Of a stretch of DNA of 10,011 bases, positions 1 to 7,425 are shown piece after piece. The position numbers and the translations under genes were made by a program. Origin of the DNA: an uncultured Aliterella sp. (GTDB lineage: Bacteria; Cyanobacteriota; Cyanobacteriia; Cyanobacteriales; Chroococcidiopsidaceae); contig CAJQOK010000264.1 in the NCBI GenBank assembly GCA_905479905.1, positions 1 through 10,011 on the forward strand, written 5' to 3'. How positions within the stretch are numbered: the first letter of the stretch is position 1; each line of letters starts with the position of its first letter. The notes under the pieces are model-generated. The model saw only the letters and a list, made by a program, of their open reading frames with translations. It had not been told where the DNA came from and made no database searches.

Positions 1-1141
1 CATACAACTGCTCAATATTCTGACAATCCCAGCCATTAGCTTCATTAAACTTCTGTACCACCGCTCTACGAATTGTTTCACGACACATATACATCGTAAT
101 AAAGCCTGGTGTAAAGAAAGAACCATCTTTATAACCGTTAATCTTTTCAAAAATTAGACCAAGCACTGAAGCATTAATCAGTGTCTTGTTTTCTTCTTGA
201 ATCTCCTCGGAACCTTCGCTACTAAAATCATAAGCATTGAGAAACTCAAATAAATATTCTAAAGCATTGAGATCACCCAATCGCCTTTTGCCATTGCTAT
301 TTTTTAAAACACTAGATGAAAAAATAGGCAGATTTTCATCTCTAAGATTGCTAATAAAAATAGTTAACTGCTCGATATCCGTTGGCTCAAATAGCGAACT
401 ATTAAGATAAGGAATATTAGCAAAAATGGCTTTTATACTTGCATTGCGATCGCTTTGCTTACGAGCTAATACATCAAAGAAAAGCCTGCTAATATCAGCA
501 TAGTTTTTTACTTTTGTCAAGCTTAGAAACGAAAAAGATTTATCGCCTTTATGATATTTAATTAATTGCGCTTCTAGTAACTTGACGAAAAGAACACGAT
601 TTATCCAAGTGATTACTAACTCTAAGCCAACATTAAAAAGTCTTTCTTCTTCAGTATCTCCAAACTGTTCCGGCTTTTCTATTCGAGAAATTTTGTCTAA
701 ACTATCAAGCTGATTGATGGCATTTTCAAGCAAAGAACCTGCAACGCGATCGCTCTCTTTCTTGCGTCCGATCAGCTTTTTGCTACCTTCTTTTGTTTCC
801 GTCAAGCCGATAATATACAATAACTCGTTATAAAAAGCCTTATCTAATCTGTTGCTATCGTTAGCAAAGGGCAATTTTAATAAATGTTCTGGGGAAAACA
901 GCTTAAATAGCGCAATCAGTTGGCGATCGCCTTCCTCGTCACTATTCCTCAAAAACCCATCATAGTCTCGGATATCAAAATGCGTAAACTCAATCTCATT
1001 TTCAAGGAGTGCGATCGCAGGTTTGGCAATTTGTTTATAGAAAAATTCAGTTTTTGTACTACTTAGTCTCCCTGCTTCAAAATCGGTAAATTGCTTTACC
1101 AGTGCTTTGTCTTGGACAAATAGCTGTTCAAAACTATTGCA
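1..1141 (-). CDS. Second-frame fragment: helical linker and start of the N6-adenine methyltransferase domain
   Basis: I translated this stretch by hand from the reverse complement. It is open over its whole 1141 bases with no stop and continues off the left edge. Landmarks are the linker FTDFEAGRLSS just after the frameshift, a charged helical region, IPYLNSSLFE at 415-386 (the 'PYLNGGLFE' motif typical of Eco57I-like enzymes) and GLIFEKINGYKDGSFFTP at 160-107. That last motif is the usual start of the SAM-dependent adenine methyltransferase fold. The catalytic NPPY motif and the target recognition domain must lie left of position 1. Four HIP1 sites (446, 746, 923, 1011) are in frame with the coding sequence. 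There is no Met, Val or Leu start with a ribosome site near the 5' end, so I take it as the continuation of the frame that starts at 1584. Confidence 0.75.
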
Positions 1142-1584
1142 TCAAAAATAAACCACTCGTAAATATTAGTTGCAACTAGATATCTAATTTCGAGATTATT
1201 GCCTGTAATTCTTTCTCGCAAAAAGTATAAAATTAATTCCTGAAAAGCCTTAGCATTTAAATTGTCAACCTCCAGCATCTCTGCTTTGTTGGTTGGTTTT
1301 TTAGCTTCTACAATTACACCAACACTGCTTTTATAATCTTTGCCATTATGAATAACAAGCTCGTTGCGTCCTTTAGTATTAATAAAATGACTTGGACTAT
1401 AGTAAGTATTCTTTAAAAAATCACCAACAAGATTTTTATGAAATTCCTCAGATTCAGTTTCATTGATTTGGTCAATCAGTTTAACTAGATTCGTTTTGAA
1501 AATTTCAATACTCTCCCTAATTGGCTTAACTTTAAGGAACGCTTTATTTAATGCTTGTCTTGGCGATAATTCTTTGAGTGTCAT
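1096..1584 (-). CDS. N-terminal fragment of restriction-modification enzyme (PD-(D/E)xK-like nuclease domain)
   Basis: This is a 162-residue reading frame from the ATG at 1584. The last 13 or so residues (IVLNSYLSKTKHW) come after the frameshift and are not native. Residues 60-98 look like a PD-(D/E)xK nuclease core: a strand LVIHN at 76-80, then VIVEAKKP around 91-97 with E93 and K95 as the E-x-K pair. The upstream acidic position is E75 in GRNELVIH, where I would expect Asp from memory of relatives. A helix-rich stretch follows, with KAEMLEVDNLNAKAFQELIL and then LVATNIYEWFIFDA, the conserved lead-in to the next domain. I see no clear Shine-Dalgarno before the ATG. If made, this fragment lacks the methyltransferase and specificity parts, and I would not expect it to work as a restriction enzyme. 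Confidence 0.7.
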   Translation of the reverse strand: MTLKELSPRQALNKAFLKVKPIRESIEIFKTNLVKLIDQINETESEEFHKNLVGDFLKNTYYSPSHFINTKGRNELVIHNGKDYKSSVGVIVEAKKPTNKAEMLEVDNLNAKAFQELILYFLRERITGNNLEIRYLVATNIYEWFIFDAIVLNSYLSKTKHW

Positions 1585-1691
1585 GAAAAAACTATGAGTA
1601 ACAAATAGATTTACTCTAGTATGCCCAATTGCTTATAAATTGGTTATACTTTCTCCGGCGTTGGATGAATTACTTACAACTTTACTAACCC

Positions 1692-1727
1692 CCCCTTTTT
1701 TAACGGGGAGAATATTTAAAAAAGGGG
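1692..1727. repeat. Perfect 12-bp inverted repeat in the intergenic region after murE
   Basis: The arms CCCCTTTTTTAA (1692-1703) and TTAAAAAAGGGG (1716-1727) are exact reverse complements separated by 12 bases. The element lies downstream of murE and upstream of the restriction-modification gene, both on the minus strand. It could form a hairpin that ends the murE transcript, but no T-run follows the stem on the minus strand. It may equally be a dispersed C/T-rich palindrome of the kind common between cyanobacterial genes. A smaller inverted repeat, CCAATT/AATTGG, sits at 1625-1643, about 40 bases upstream of the restriction-modification start; I cannot tell whether it is an operator. Confidence 0.5.
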
Positions 1728-1743
1728 TTCACGAGGGCGATCG

Positions 1744-3231
1744 CTACCCTAAATTAAATAAGCGTTGATTCAAGGCGTTTTTGGCTTGTTCGCGATCATC
1801 AAAATGGATTTTTTCTGTACCCAAAATTTGATAATCTTCGTGACCTTTTCCGGCAATTAGTACGCCATCGCCAGGCTTTGCAAATAAAATTGCTTCATTA
1901 ATTGCCGCCGCGCGATCGCTTATTACTATTGGTTTAATAGTAGAAGGGATACCCGCTAAGATATCAAGCAAAATTTGTTCGGGGTTTTCGGTACGAGGAT
2001 TATCAGAAGTTACTACAGCGATATCGGCAAGTTCGGCAGCTATTTTACCCATTTTTGGGCGCTTGGTGCGATCGCGATCGCCTCCACAACCAAAGACGCA
2101 AATCATTTTACCGCTAATAAATGGACGGGCGGCTTTAAGTAAATTTTCTAAACTGTCGGGCGTATGTGCGTAATCTACAATCGTGCTGATGTCTTGAAGG
2201 GGGGATATCTGTACTCGTTCCATGCGTCCGGGTACGCCAGGAAAATTAGGTAATACTTGAGCAATTAATTGTAAATCTACGCCTAAATGTAAGGCTGTCC
2301 CTACGGCTGCTAGAAGGTTGGCTAAGTTGTATTGACCGACTAAAGGCGATTCAAAAGCAATGTCACCTTTGGGAGTGTGGAGAGTGCCGCTAACCCCCGA
2401 TGGTTGGTATTTTAAGTCCGTTGTATGCAATTCTGCGGTGCGATCGCCCACACTATAACGCCATACTGGAGATTGAATTTGCTTAATTAGGCGGAGGCTT
2501 GAAGGATCGTCAATATTAATTATCGCTAATCCTTGCAGATATTCAGGACTAAATAACAAAGCTTTGGCTTTAAAGTAATCCTCCATATCTTTGTGATAAT
2601 CAAGGTGATCTTGAGTCAAGTTAGTAAATACTGCAACGTCAAACTCACAGCTTTTTACCCTTCCTTGCGCCAAAGCGTGGGAACTAACTTCCATAACTCC
2701 AAACTTACAACCAGCATCACGGGCTTGGGCAAATTGCTGTTGTAATTCCACTGCAAAGGGCGTTGTATGCGCCGCAGTTTTTTCAAAACCTGTCCAACGA
2801 GTGTAAAGCGTACCCATTAAAGCTGTAGATAAATGCGCCTCTGTCAAGAAAAACTCGATTAAATGGGTAGTGGTAGTTTTGCCATTAGTCCCGGTAATGC
2901 CCACAAGTTGCATTTGTTTGGTAGGATGCCCATAAAAAGCCGCCGCGATCGCCGCGCAAGCTTTTACCATATCTGTAGCGCCAATTAAAACAGGGTTATT
3001 GGCATCATTGGCTATTTGAGTAGAAACTATAGCTGCAATTGCCCCCGATGCGATCGCGCTTGACCAAAATTCACCCCCATCAACCCGCGTACCAGGCATT
3101 CCTATAAACAAATCTCCTGGTTGACAAGCATGAGAATTAGTAGTTAAACCCTTTACTTCCTTATCTATTGCTGGATGTTTGGGCGACAGGGAAAGATCGC
3201 TAACTTGAGATAACAATTCGCCTAATTTCAT
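1744..3231 (-). CDS. murE: UDP-N-acetylmuramoyl-L-alanyl-D-glutamate--2,6-diaminopimelate ligase
   Basis: MurE is a cytoplasmic ATP-dependent Mur ligase that adds meso-diaminopimelate to UDP-MurNAc-L-Ala-D-Glu in peptidoglycan synthesis. The 495-residue length is normal. The N-terminal UDP-substrate domain has LTTNSHACQPGDLFIGMPG at 29-47. The central ATPase domain has the P-loop GITGTNGKTT (111-120), the HTTP substrate loop (155-158), EVSSHAL (181-187) and TNLTQDHLDYH. K223 in DYFKAKALLF aligns with the lysine that is carbamylated in the family. The C-terminal domain has GCGGDRDRTKRPKMG (381-395), the diaminopimelate-specifying DNPR (410-413) and GKGHEDYQ (461-468). DNPR supports diaminopimelate rather than lysine as substrate. 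The ATG has a GAGG about 10 bases upstream, inside the last codons of the preceding glutaredoxin-like gene, which ends 5 bases before; this suggests coupled translation. The stop codon overlaps a HIP1 site at 1737-1744. Confidence 0.97.
   Translation of the reverse strand: MKLGELLSQVSDLSLSPKHPAIDKEVKGLTTNSHACQPGDLFIGMPGTRVDGGEFWSSAIASGAIAAIVSTQIANDANNPVLIGATDMVKACAAIAAAFYGHPTKQMQLVGITGTNGKTTTTHLIEFFLTEAHLSTALMGTLYTRWTGFEKTAAHTTPFAVELQQQFAQARDAGCKFGVMEVSSHALAQGRVKSCEFDVAVFTNLTQDHLDYHKDMEDYFKAKALLFSPEYLQGLAIINIDDPSSLRLIKQIQSPVWRYSVGDRTAELHTTDLKYQPSGVSGTLHTPKGDIAFESPLVGQYNLANLLAAVGTALHLGVDLQLIAQVLPNFPGVPGRMERVQISPLQDISTIVDYAHTPDSLENLLKAARPFISGKMICVFGCGGDRDRTKRPKMGKIAAELADIAVVTSDNPRTENPEQILLDILAGIPSTIKPIVISDRAAAINEAILFAKPGDGVLIAGKGHEDYQILGTEKIHFDDREQAKNALNQRLFNLG
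2068..2081. repeat. Two overlapping HIP1 palindromes inside murE
   Basis: GCGATCGC occurs at 2068-2075 and again at 2074-2081, sharing two bases. On the minus strand they encode the Asp-Arg-Asp-Arg of the conserved MurE motif GCGGDRDRTKRP. The other HIP1 copies in the window start at 446, 746, 923, 1011, 1737, 1912, 2440, 2945, 3050, 5309, 5954, 6663, 9188 and 9627. They support a cyanobacterial origin for the DNA. Confidence 0.9.
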
Positions 3232-3236
3232 ATTAA

Positions 3237-3530
3237 TTAAACCTCATCTAACTGGGCTGATTGTCCATCACTCGATAAATATTTCTGTAACATTTGTTGC
3301 AACTGCATTGTACTAGCGCGGGGTGAAGGACGAGGTAAAAGTTCTTCTTTACCCGCAGACAGCTTACAAATTACGGGAACTTCGTATTGATAGACATTAA
3401 ACCAGTCGGGGCGACTTGTAATATCACGAATTTCTAAGTCAAAATTTAAAGTAGCGCGAATTATTTGTAATTTTTCCTCCAAACCTTCGCACAAGTGGCA
3501 ACCCGGTTTACTGTACATAATTAATTGCAT
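3237..3530 (-). CDS. Glutaredoxin-like thioredoxin-fold protein with CxxC motif
   Basis: This small 97-residue cytoplasmic protein has the glutaredoxin/DUF836-like thioredoxin fold. It opens with a beta strand (MQLIMYSKPG), then the redox motif CHLC at 11-14 and a helix (EGLEEKLQII). A second strand and the cis-proline segment YEVPVI follow near residues 49-54. The spacing of CxxC to the cis-Pro matches the fold. It is likely to carry out dithiol/disulfide or glutathione exchange; the partner is unknown. It is the first gene of a tight unit with murE, whose ribosome site lies in its last codons. I see no clear Shine-Dalgarno before its own ATG. TACAAT, a possible -10 box, lies only 12 bases upstream of the ATG on the minus strand and has no good -35, so promoter evidence is weak. 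It runs divergently from cysH, 85 bases away. Confidence 0.85.
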   Translation of the reverse strand: MQLIMYSKPGCHLCEGLEEKLQIIRATLNFDLEIRDITSRPDWFNVYQYEVPVICKLSAGKEELLPRPSPRASTMQLQQMLQKYLSSDGQSAQLDEV

Positions 3531-3615
3531 TGTTATCAGCCGATTGTAAAACTACTACTCTTTCTAGATCGGGGCATATTTCGATATTCTGGAATAAGAA
3601 GTAACAAAAATAATT

Positions 3616-4341
3616 ATGAGCCTTTCCACCGAATCGCCTAACCTAGCCGCCAAGTTCGATTTAGCTGAACTAAACCAAAAGTACGACACCGCCCATCCAC
3701 AAGATGTTTTAGCTTGGTGTGTTGAAAATATAACCACAGGATTAGTTCAAGCCAGCGCCTTTAACGTAGACGATATAGTAATCACCGATATACTTTACCG
3801 CGATCTCAAGCACCCAATTCCGGTAATATTTCTCGATACTTTGTACCACTTTCCCCAAACTTTAGAATTAGTTGGCAAAGTTAAAGAGTTATACAACCTA
3901 GACTTGAAAACTTACAAAATGCCCGACCTTGATAGCCGGGAAGCCTTCACAGCTAAGTACGGAGACGCATTGTGGGACAAAGATATTAGCCAATTCCACC
4001 AAATTACCAAAATTGAACCCTTGCAACGGGGACTAGCAGAATTAAATACAACGGCGTGGATTACCGGACGGCGACGCGATCAAGCCAATACTCGCCAAGT
4101 TATGCCAATATTTGAAGTAGATGGCAAACAGCGTCTCAAAGTCAACCCTATTGCTAGTTGGACTCGCAAAGAAACCTGGGCGTATGTATTTGAACACGGC
4201 GTTATCTACAATCCTTTGCATGACCAAGGTTATCCTAGTATTGGCGACGAACCTATTACAACCCAAGTAGGCGAAGGGGAAGACGAACGCGCCGGACGCT
4301 GGCGGGGAATGGGTAAAACTGAATGTGGTATTCACATCTAA
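3616..4341 (+). CDS. cysH: Phosphoadenosine phosphosulfate (PAPS) reductase, thioredoxin-dependent
   Basis: CysH reduces PAPS to sulfite and PAP in assimilatory sulfate reduction, using thioredoxin or glutaredoxin as electron donor, in the cytoplasm. The 241-residue protein shows the family's N-type ATP pyrophosphatase-like fold: the phosphate-loop region ASAFNVDDIV (46-55), LDTLYHFP (73-80), WITGRRRDQANTR (148-160) and the C-terminal catalytic motif KTECGIH (234-240) with C237 as the nucleophile. The paired cysteines of the iron-sulfur APS reductases (CC and CxxC) are absent; C237 and C35 are the only cysteines. This points to the PAPS-using, cluster-free class. The start ATG at 3616 gives a normal N-terminus, although only a weak AGAAG lies upstream, at about 17 bases. 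It is followed 46 bases later by the SbcD-like gene on the same strand, so co-transcription is possible. Confidence 0.95.
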   Translation: MSLSTESPNLAAKFDLAELNQKYDTAHPQDVLAWCVENITTGLVQASAFNVDDIVITDILYRDLKHPIPVIFLDTLYHFPQTLELVGKVKELYNLDLKTYKMPDLDSREAFTAKYGDALWDKDISQFHQITKIEPLQRGLAELNTTAWITGRRRDQANTRQVMPIFEVDGKQRLKVNPIASWTRKETWAYVFEHGVIYNPLHDQGYPSIGDEPITTQVGEGEDERAGRWRGMGKTECGIHI

Positions 4342-4387
4342 TAATTTTCTGCTTCTAAAAACTCGCGCTTGGTACGGTAAGTTATAA

Positions 4388-5680
4388 ATGCTAAAAATCC
4401 TCCATCTGTCTGATATCCACATGGGAAGCGGCTTTACTCATGGCAAGCTTAATCCCGAAACTGGTTTGAATACACGCTTGGAGGATTTTGTCAATACTTT
4501 GTCTAAATGTATTGACTATGCCTTAGCCGAGCCAGTAGATTTAGTATTGTTTGGCGGTGATGCTTTTCCCGATGCTACACCGCCGCCTTACGTTCAAGAA
4601 AAATTTGCTACTCAATTTCGCCGCTTAGTTGATGCTCAAATACCTACAGTGTTGCTAGTAGGCAACCATGACCAGCATTCGCAAGGTATGGGGGGAGCAA
4701 GTTTATGTATTTATCGTACCTTGGGCGTACCGGGATTTTTAGTAGGAGACAGATTAACAACCCATCACATCCAAACTCGTAATGGTGCAATTCAAGTAGT
4801 TACCCTTCCTTGGCTAACTCGTTCAACCTTGCTAACACGCCCGGAAACTGAAGGTTTATCGATTACCGATATCAACGATATGTTAATTGATCGCCTGCGA
4901 ACAGCAATGGAAGGAGAAGTTCGCCGTCTAGACCCCGAAATCCCTACAGTGCTGTTAGGACACTTAATGATTGACAACGCTAATTTGGGCGCTGAACGCC
5001 TGTTAGCTGTCGGGAAAGGGTTTACTATACCTTTATCGTTAATCACCCGCCCTTGCTTTGATTACGTGGCGCTAGGTCACGTCCACCGCCACCAGAACCT
5101 TAATAAATCTAATGACCCGCCCGTAATTTATCCTGGTAGTATTGAGCGCGTTGATTTTAGCGAAGAAAAAGAAGATAAAGGCTATGTCAAAGTCTCTTTA
5201 GAACGGGGTAAAGTTGAATGGGAATTTTGCCCATTGCAAGTACGGAAGTTTCAGACGATTAAAGTAGATATATCTAAGGCTACCGAACCTCACGAGCAAT
5301 TGATGAAAGCGATCGCCAAGCATACTATTGAAGATGCGGTAGTTAGGCTAATTTATCAACTTGGCTCCGAGCAAATAGATAAAATTGATAGCGCCGCCGT
5401 TCATAGCGCTTTAAGTCCCGCCCATAGTTATACAATTCAACCAGAATTAATTAGTCAGTTAGCTAGACCACGTTTGCCGGAATTGGGAGCAAGTAGTGCT
5501 ATTGACCCAATGGAAGCATTGACAGCTTACATAAATAATCGCCAAGACCTCAAAGAAATATCTGGTTTAATGCTGGAAGCCGCTAATAAATTGTTATCGG
5601 CTAAGACTGAGGAAGTCTGGTTTGATACGGTTAGCGACTCTACAGCTAATAATCAAAGTGGTCAATTACGCTTGCTTTAA
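4388..5680 (+). CDS. sbcD: SbcD/Mre11-like DNA repair metallophosphoesterase (exonuclease subunit D family)
   Basis: This is a calcineurin-like metallophosphoesterase of the SbcD/Mre11 type, expected to be the two-metal nuclease subunit that processes DNA ends and hairpins with the ATPase SbcC. All five metal-binding motifs are present in order: SDIHMG (8-13; D9, H11), GGDAFPD (56-62; D58), GNHD (92-95), GHLMID (191-196; H192) and GHVH (220-223). After the nuclease domain come YPGSIERVDF (239-248), typical of SbcD, and a C-terminal capping domain of about 180 residues. The 430-residue length is within the usual range. No sbcC lies in the window, which is common where the two subunits are encoded apart. 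The ATG at 4388 places the first motif at residue 8, as in the family. The gene is convergent with the unknown gene ending at 5738; I see no good terminator hairpin in the 57-base gap. Confidence 0.88.
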   Translation: MLKILHLSDIHMGSGFTHGKLNPETGLNTRLEDFVNTLSKCIDYALAEPVDLVLFGGDAFPDATPPPYVQEKFATQFRRLVDAQIPTVLLVGNHDQHSQGMGGASLCIYRTLGVPGFLVGDRLTTHHIQTRNGAIQVVTLPWLTRSTLLTRPETEGLSITDINDMLIDRLRTAMEGEVRRLDPEIPTVLLGHLMIDNANLGAERLLAVGKGFTIPLSLITRPCFDYVALGHVHRHQNLNKSNDPPVIYPGSIERVDFSEEKEDKGYVKVSLERGKVEWEFCPLQVRKFQTIKVDISKATEPHEQLMKAIAKHTIEDAVVRLIYQLGSEQIDKIDSAAVHSALSPAHSYTIQPELISQLARPRLPELGASSAIDPMEALTAYINNRQDLKEISGLMLEAANKLLSAKTEEVWFDTVSDSTANNQSGQLRLL

Positions 5681-5737
5681 CTGGTCGCGTCTTTTTGGCA
5701 ATACTTACAAATGTATCTCGCTCATAAAAGTTATAGC

Positions 5738-6355
5738 TCAAGAAAGTCCAACTAATATCACTTCATTATGCTCGTCTGCGGCAAGATACAAATCTTTCAA
5801 CTCCTGTATTTGCTCAAGATACCAATCCTCATTTTCTGCAAACATTGTTTTTGGCACGATTTGTCGAAAAATACTAGCTCCTTCTCTAACTAGCTCACGG
5901 GATATAAGTCCTAATGTATCATCCTCTGGTGATAGCAAATCTGGGGCAAAAGTGCGATCGCCTTCTAACAGCTTTTGAACCATCTCCTTAGCATTAGCAA
6001 CTTGTCTTGTTGTAAGTTCCTGTACTAAACGTTGTTCAATCTCGTCTACCGATTTTTCCAGCATTGCTGTTCGATCTTCAATTCCAGGAAAAGCTTGCCG
6101 AGTAAGGGTCAGTTGAGAGCGAAATTCAGCTATTACCTGATCTAATTCTACTTGTGACCCAAATATCTTTGGATATACTTCGACAACATTTTCAAGAACT
6201 TCATCAATTTCATCAGGTTCATCCTCAAAATAGCAAAAAATGCCGTTGCCATAGGGAAAAAGCCAACTTAAAAGGGTGGCAAATGCTTTGTCACTTTGAA
6301 GGCGTGAATATAGGTCGCTACTGGGAGGAATTGCACGATAAAGTATATCAACCAT
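5738..6355 (-). CDS. Uncharacterised acidic protein, downstream partner of an RHH antitoxin-like gene
   Basis: I do not recognise this 205-residue protein with confidence. It has no signal peptide or membrane segment and is strongly acidic. The N-terminal third (MVDILYRAIPPSSDLYSRL, then DKAFATLLSWLFPYGNGIF) looks like a compact alpha/beta domain. Residues 91-131 form a charged helical stretch, possibly coiled coil (around MLEKSVDEIEQRLVQELTTR). The C-terminus is a helix followed by a strand (ELKDLYLAADEHNEVILVGL). The outline YR.., then DKA..LL.., and a terminal helix-strand is faintly like the DUF1877/YfbM family, but this is a weak inference from memory. It starts 21 bases after the stop of the RHH gene, so the two are probably one transcript. 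In related loci I would expect a Doc or PIN toxin here; this protein shows neither a Fic/Doc HxFx(D/N) motif nor an obvious PIN acidic pattern. One HIP1 site lies inside at 5954. Confidence 0.75.
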   Translation of the reverse strand: MVDILYRAIPPSSDLYSRLQSDKAFATLLSWLFPYGNGIFCYFEDEPDEIDEVLENVVEVYPKIFGSQVELDQVIAEFRSQLTLTRQAFPGIEDRTAMLEKSVDEIEQRLVQELTTRQVANAKEMVQKLLEGDRTFAPDLLSPEDDTLGLISRELVREGASIFRQIVPKTMFAENEDWYLEQIQELKDLYLAADEHNEVILVGLS

Positions 6356-6376
6356 AAGTAAGCCTACTAATTAGCA

Positions 6377-6574
6377 TTACGCTAAACGTCGGTAAAGTTT
6401 AGCATTTTTGTTAAGAACATAATTTGCTGCATTAGTAAACTCACTTTTGGCAGAACTAAGCAAATCTTCTATGCTTTCACGCAGCAAGGCTTCCGGCGGT
6501 ATTCCATGTATTTTGGCTAAATTCTGTAGCTTTTGTAATTGGCTCTCTGAAATGTCAATAGTTATAGAAGCCAT
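6377..6574 (-). CDS. Ribbon-helix-helix antitoxin-like DNA-binding protein
   Basis: This 65-residue protein has a short N-terminal strand (ASITIDIS) followed by two helices (ESQLQKLQNLAKIHG, then PPEALLRESIEDLLS). That is the layout of RHH antitoxins, which bind operator DNA as dimers and neutralise a toxin through a C-terminal tail. The tail NYVLNKNAKLYRRLA matches my memory of a common cyanobacterial antitoxin family usually encoded before a Doc or PIN toxin. I chose the ATG at 6574. A TTG three codons upstream (6583) is also in frame, but the AGGAG on the minus strand is only 2 bases from that TTG and 10 from the ATG. A possible promoter is TTGACC (6631-6626) and TAGACT (6610-6605) with a short 15-base spacer; it is weak. 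The gene is divergent from tpiA. Confidence 0.82.
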   Translation of the reverse strand: MASITIDISESQLQKLQNLAKIHGIPPEALLRESIEDLLSSAKSEFTNAANYVLNKNAKLYRRLA

Positions 6575-6686
6575 CTCTACCAATCTCCTGCTGTTTCTAA
6601 GTAGAGTCTAACATCCAGCACTGACGGTCAAACTGTCCCCCTTAAGCTGTAAACTGGAGTTTGCGATCGCCAAAGTTGAGTTAGCT

Positions 6687-7412
6687 GTGCGGAAAATTGT
6701 TATTGCCGGAAATTGGAAAATGTTTAAAACTCAGGTAGAGTCCCTAGAGTTTTTACAAGGATTTATGCCTAGTTTGGAGCATACCCCAGAAGATCGGGAA
6801 GTTGTATTGTGCGTTCCTTTTACTGACCTAAATCAGCTATCAAAAAATCTGCATGGTAGCCGTATTCAGCTAGGCGCTCAAAATATCCACTGGGAAGATA
6901 GCGGCGCTTATACTGGAGAAATTTCTGGGGAAATGCTGTCGGAGATTGGCACTCGCTACGTTATTGTCGGTCACAGCGAACGACGACAGTATTTTGGTGA
7001 AACTGACGAAACTGTTAATAAAAGGCTCTTGGCGGCTCAAAAGTCCGACCTTACACCGATTTTGTGCGTAGGAGAGACTAAGCAGCAAAGAGACGCGGGA
7101 CAAATTGAAAGCACTGTTACAAAGCAGCTAAAGTTAGGTTTAGTAGGTGTAGACCAGCAGAATTTAGTTATTGCTTACGAACCAATATGGGCAATTGGGA
7201 CGGGGGACACTTGCGAAGCAACCGAAGCTAATAGAGTAATTGGTTTCATTCGCGCTCAATTGAGCAATCCTAACGTTTCTATTCAGTATGGCGGCTCAGT
7301 AAAGCCTAGTAATATTGATGAAATTATGGCGCAACCAGAAATTGACGGCGCTTTAGTTGGTGGTGCGAGTTTAGAACCAGATAGTTTTGCTCAGTTGGTT
7401 AATTACAAATAG
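6687..7412 (+). CDS. tpiA: Triosephosphate isomerase
   Basis: TpiA interconverts dihydroxyacetone phosphate and glyceraldehyde 3-phosphate in glycolysis, gluconeogenesis and the Calvin cycle, as a cytoplasmic TIM-barrel dimer. The 241-residue length is typical. Catalytic residues are all visible: N9 and K11 in AGNWKM, H96 in GHSERR (95-100) and E165 in [11 protein letters not shown] (163-173), which includes the flexible lid loop. The phosphate-binding loops YGGSVKPSN (201-209) and GALVGGASL (221-229) close the barrel. The start is GTG, chosen because it places the NWKM motif at the usual distance; only a weak GTTGAG lies upstream. A HIP1 site sits at 6663-6670, just before the gene. folP follows 13 bases after the stop, so the two are probably co-transcribed. 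Confidence 0.97.
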   Translation: MRKIVIAGNWKMFKTQVESLEFLQGFMPSLEHTPEDREVVLCVPFTDLNQLSKNLHGSRIQLGAQNIHWEDSGAYTGEISGEMLSEIGTRYVIVGHSERRQYFGETDETVNKRLLAAQKSDLTPILCVGETKQQRDAGQIESTVTKQLKLGLVGVDQQNLVIAYEPIWAIGTGDTCEATEANRVIGFIRAQLSNPNVSIQYGGSVKPSNIDEIMAQPEIDGALVGGASLEPDSFAQLVNYK

Positions 7413-7425
7413 CTGCTGCAAAAAA

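Larger units (their letters stand above)
1..1584 (-). pseudogene. Frameshifted, 3'-truncated Eco57I-like type IIG/IIL restriction-modification gene
   Basis: This is the 5' part of a large fused restriction endonuclease/DNA adenine methyltransferase gene read leftwards. It runs off the window edge before the methyltransferase catalytic motif. Two reading frames make one protein: the first runs from the ATG at 1584 to a TAA at 1096, the second is open from 1141 down to 1. The first frame reads ...EWFIFDA and then leaves the family pattern. The second resumes it with FEQLFVQDKALVKQF. Adding one A to the AA of GATGCAATAG (minus strand; plus-strand TT at 1137-1138) joins them as FIFDANSFEQLF. The second frame has a TGA at 1142-1144 and no credible start, so it is unlikely to be a separate gene. 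Four HIP1 sites lie inside, which suggests long residence in this genome. A sequencing error would give the same picture. Together the parts cover about 520 residues; whole family members are usually around 1000 or more. Confidence 0.82.

Noticed and set aside
1..1141. Reading the left-edge fragment as an independent intact gene
   Set aside because: There is no credible start codon or ribosome site after the TGA at 1142, and the sequence continues the domain of the upstream frame.
3547..3559. NtcA-like site GTA...TAC between the glutaredoxin-like gene and cysH
   Set aside because: The spacer is 7 bases, not the 8 of the GTAN8TAC consensus, and no matching -10 box lies at the usual distance.
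4042..4422. Minus-strand open frame of 126 codons across the end of cysH
   Set aside because: It is antisense to the conserved C-terminus of CysH and its translation has no family features.
5622..5978. Plus-strand open frame of 118 codons
   Set aside because: It overlaps the end of the SbcD-like gene and runs antisense through the unknown 205-residue gene. Its translation is cysteine/serine-rich with no domain pattern; it is a shadow frame.
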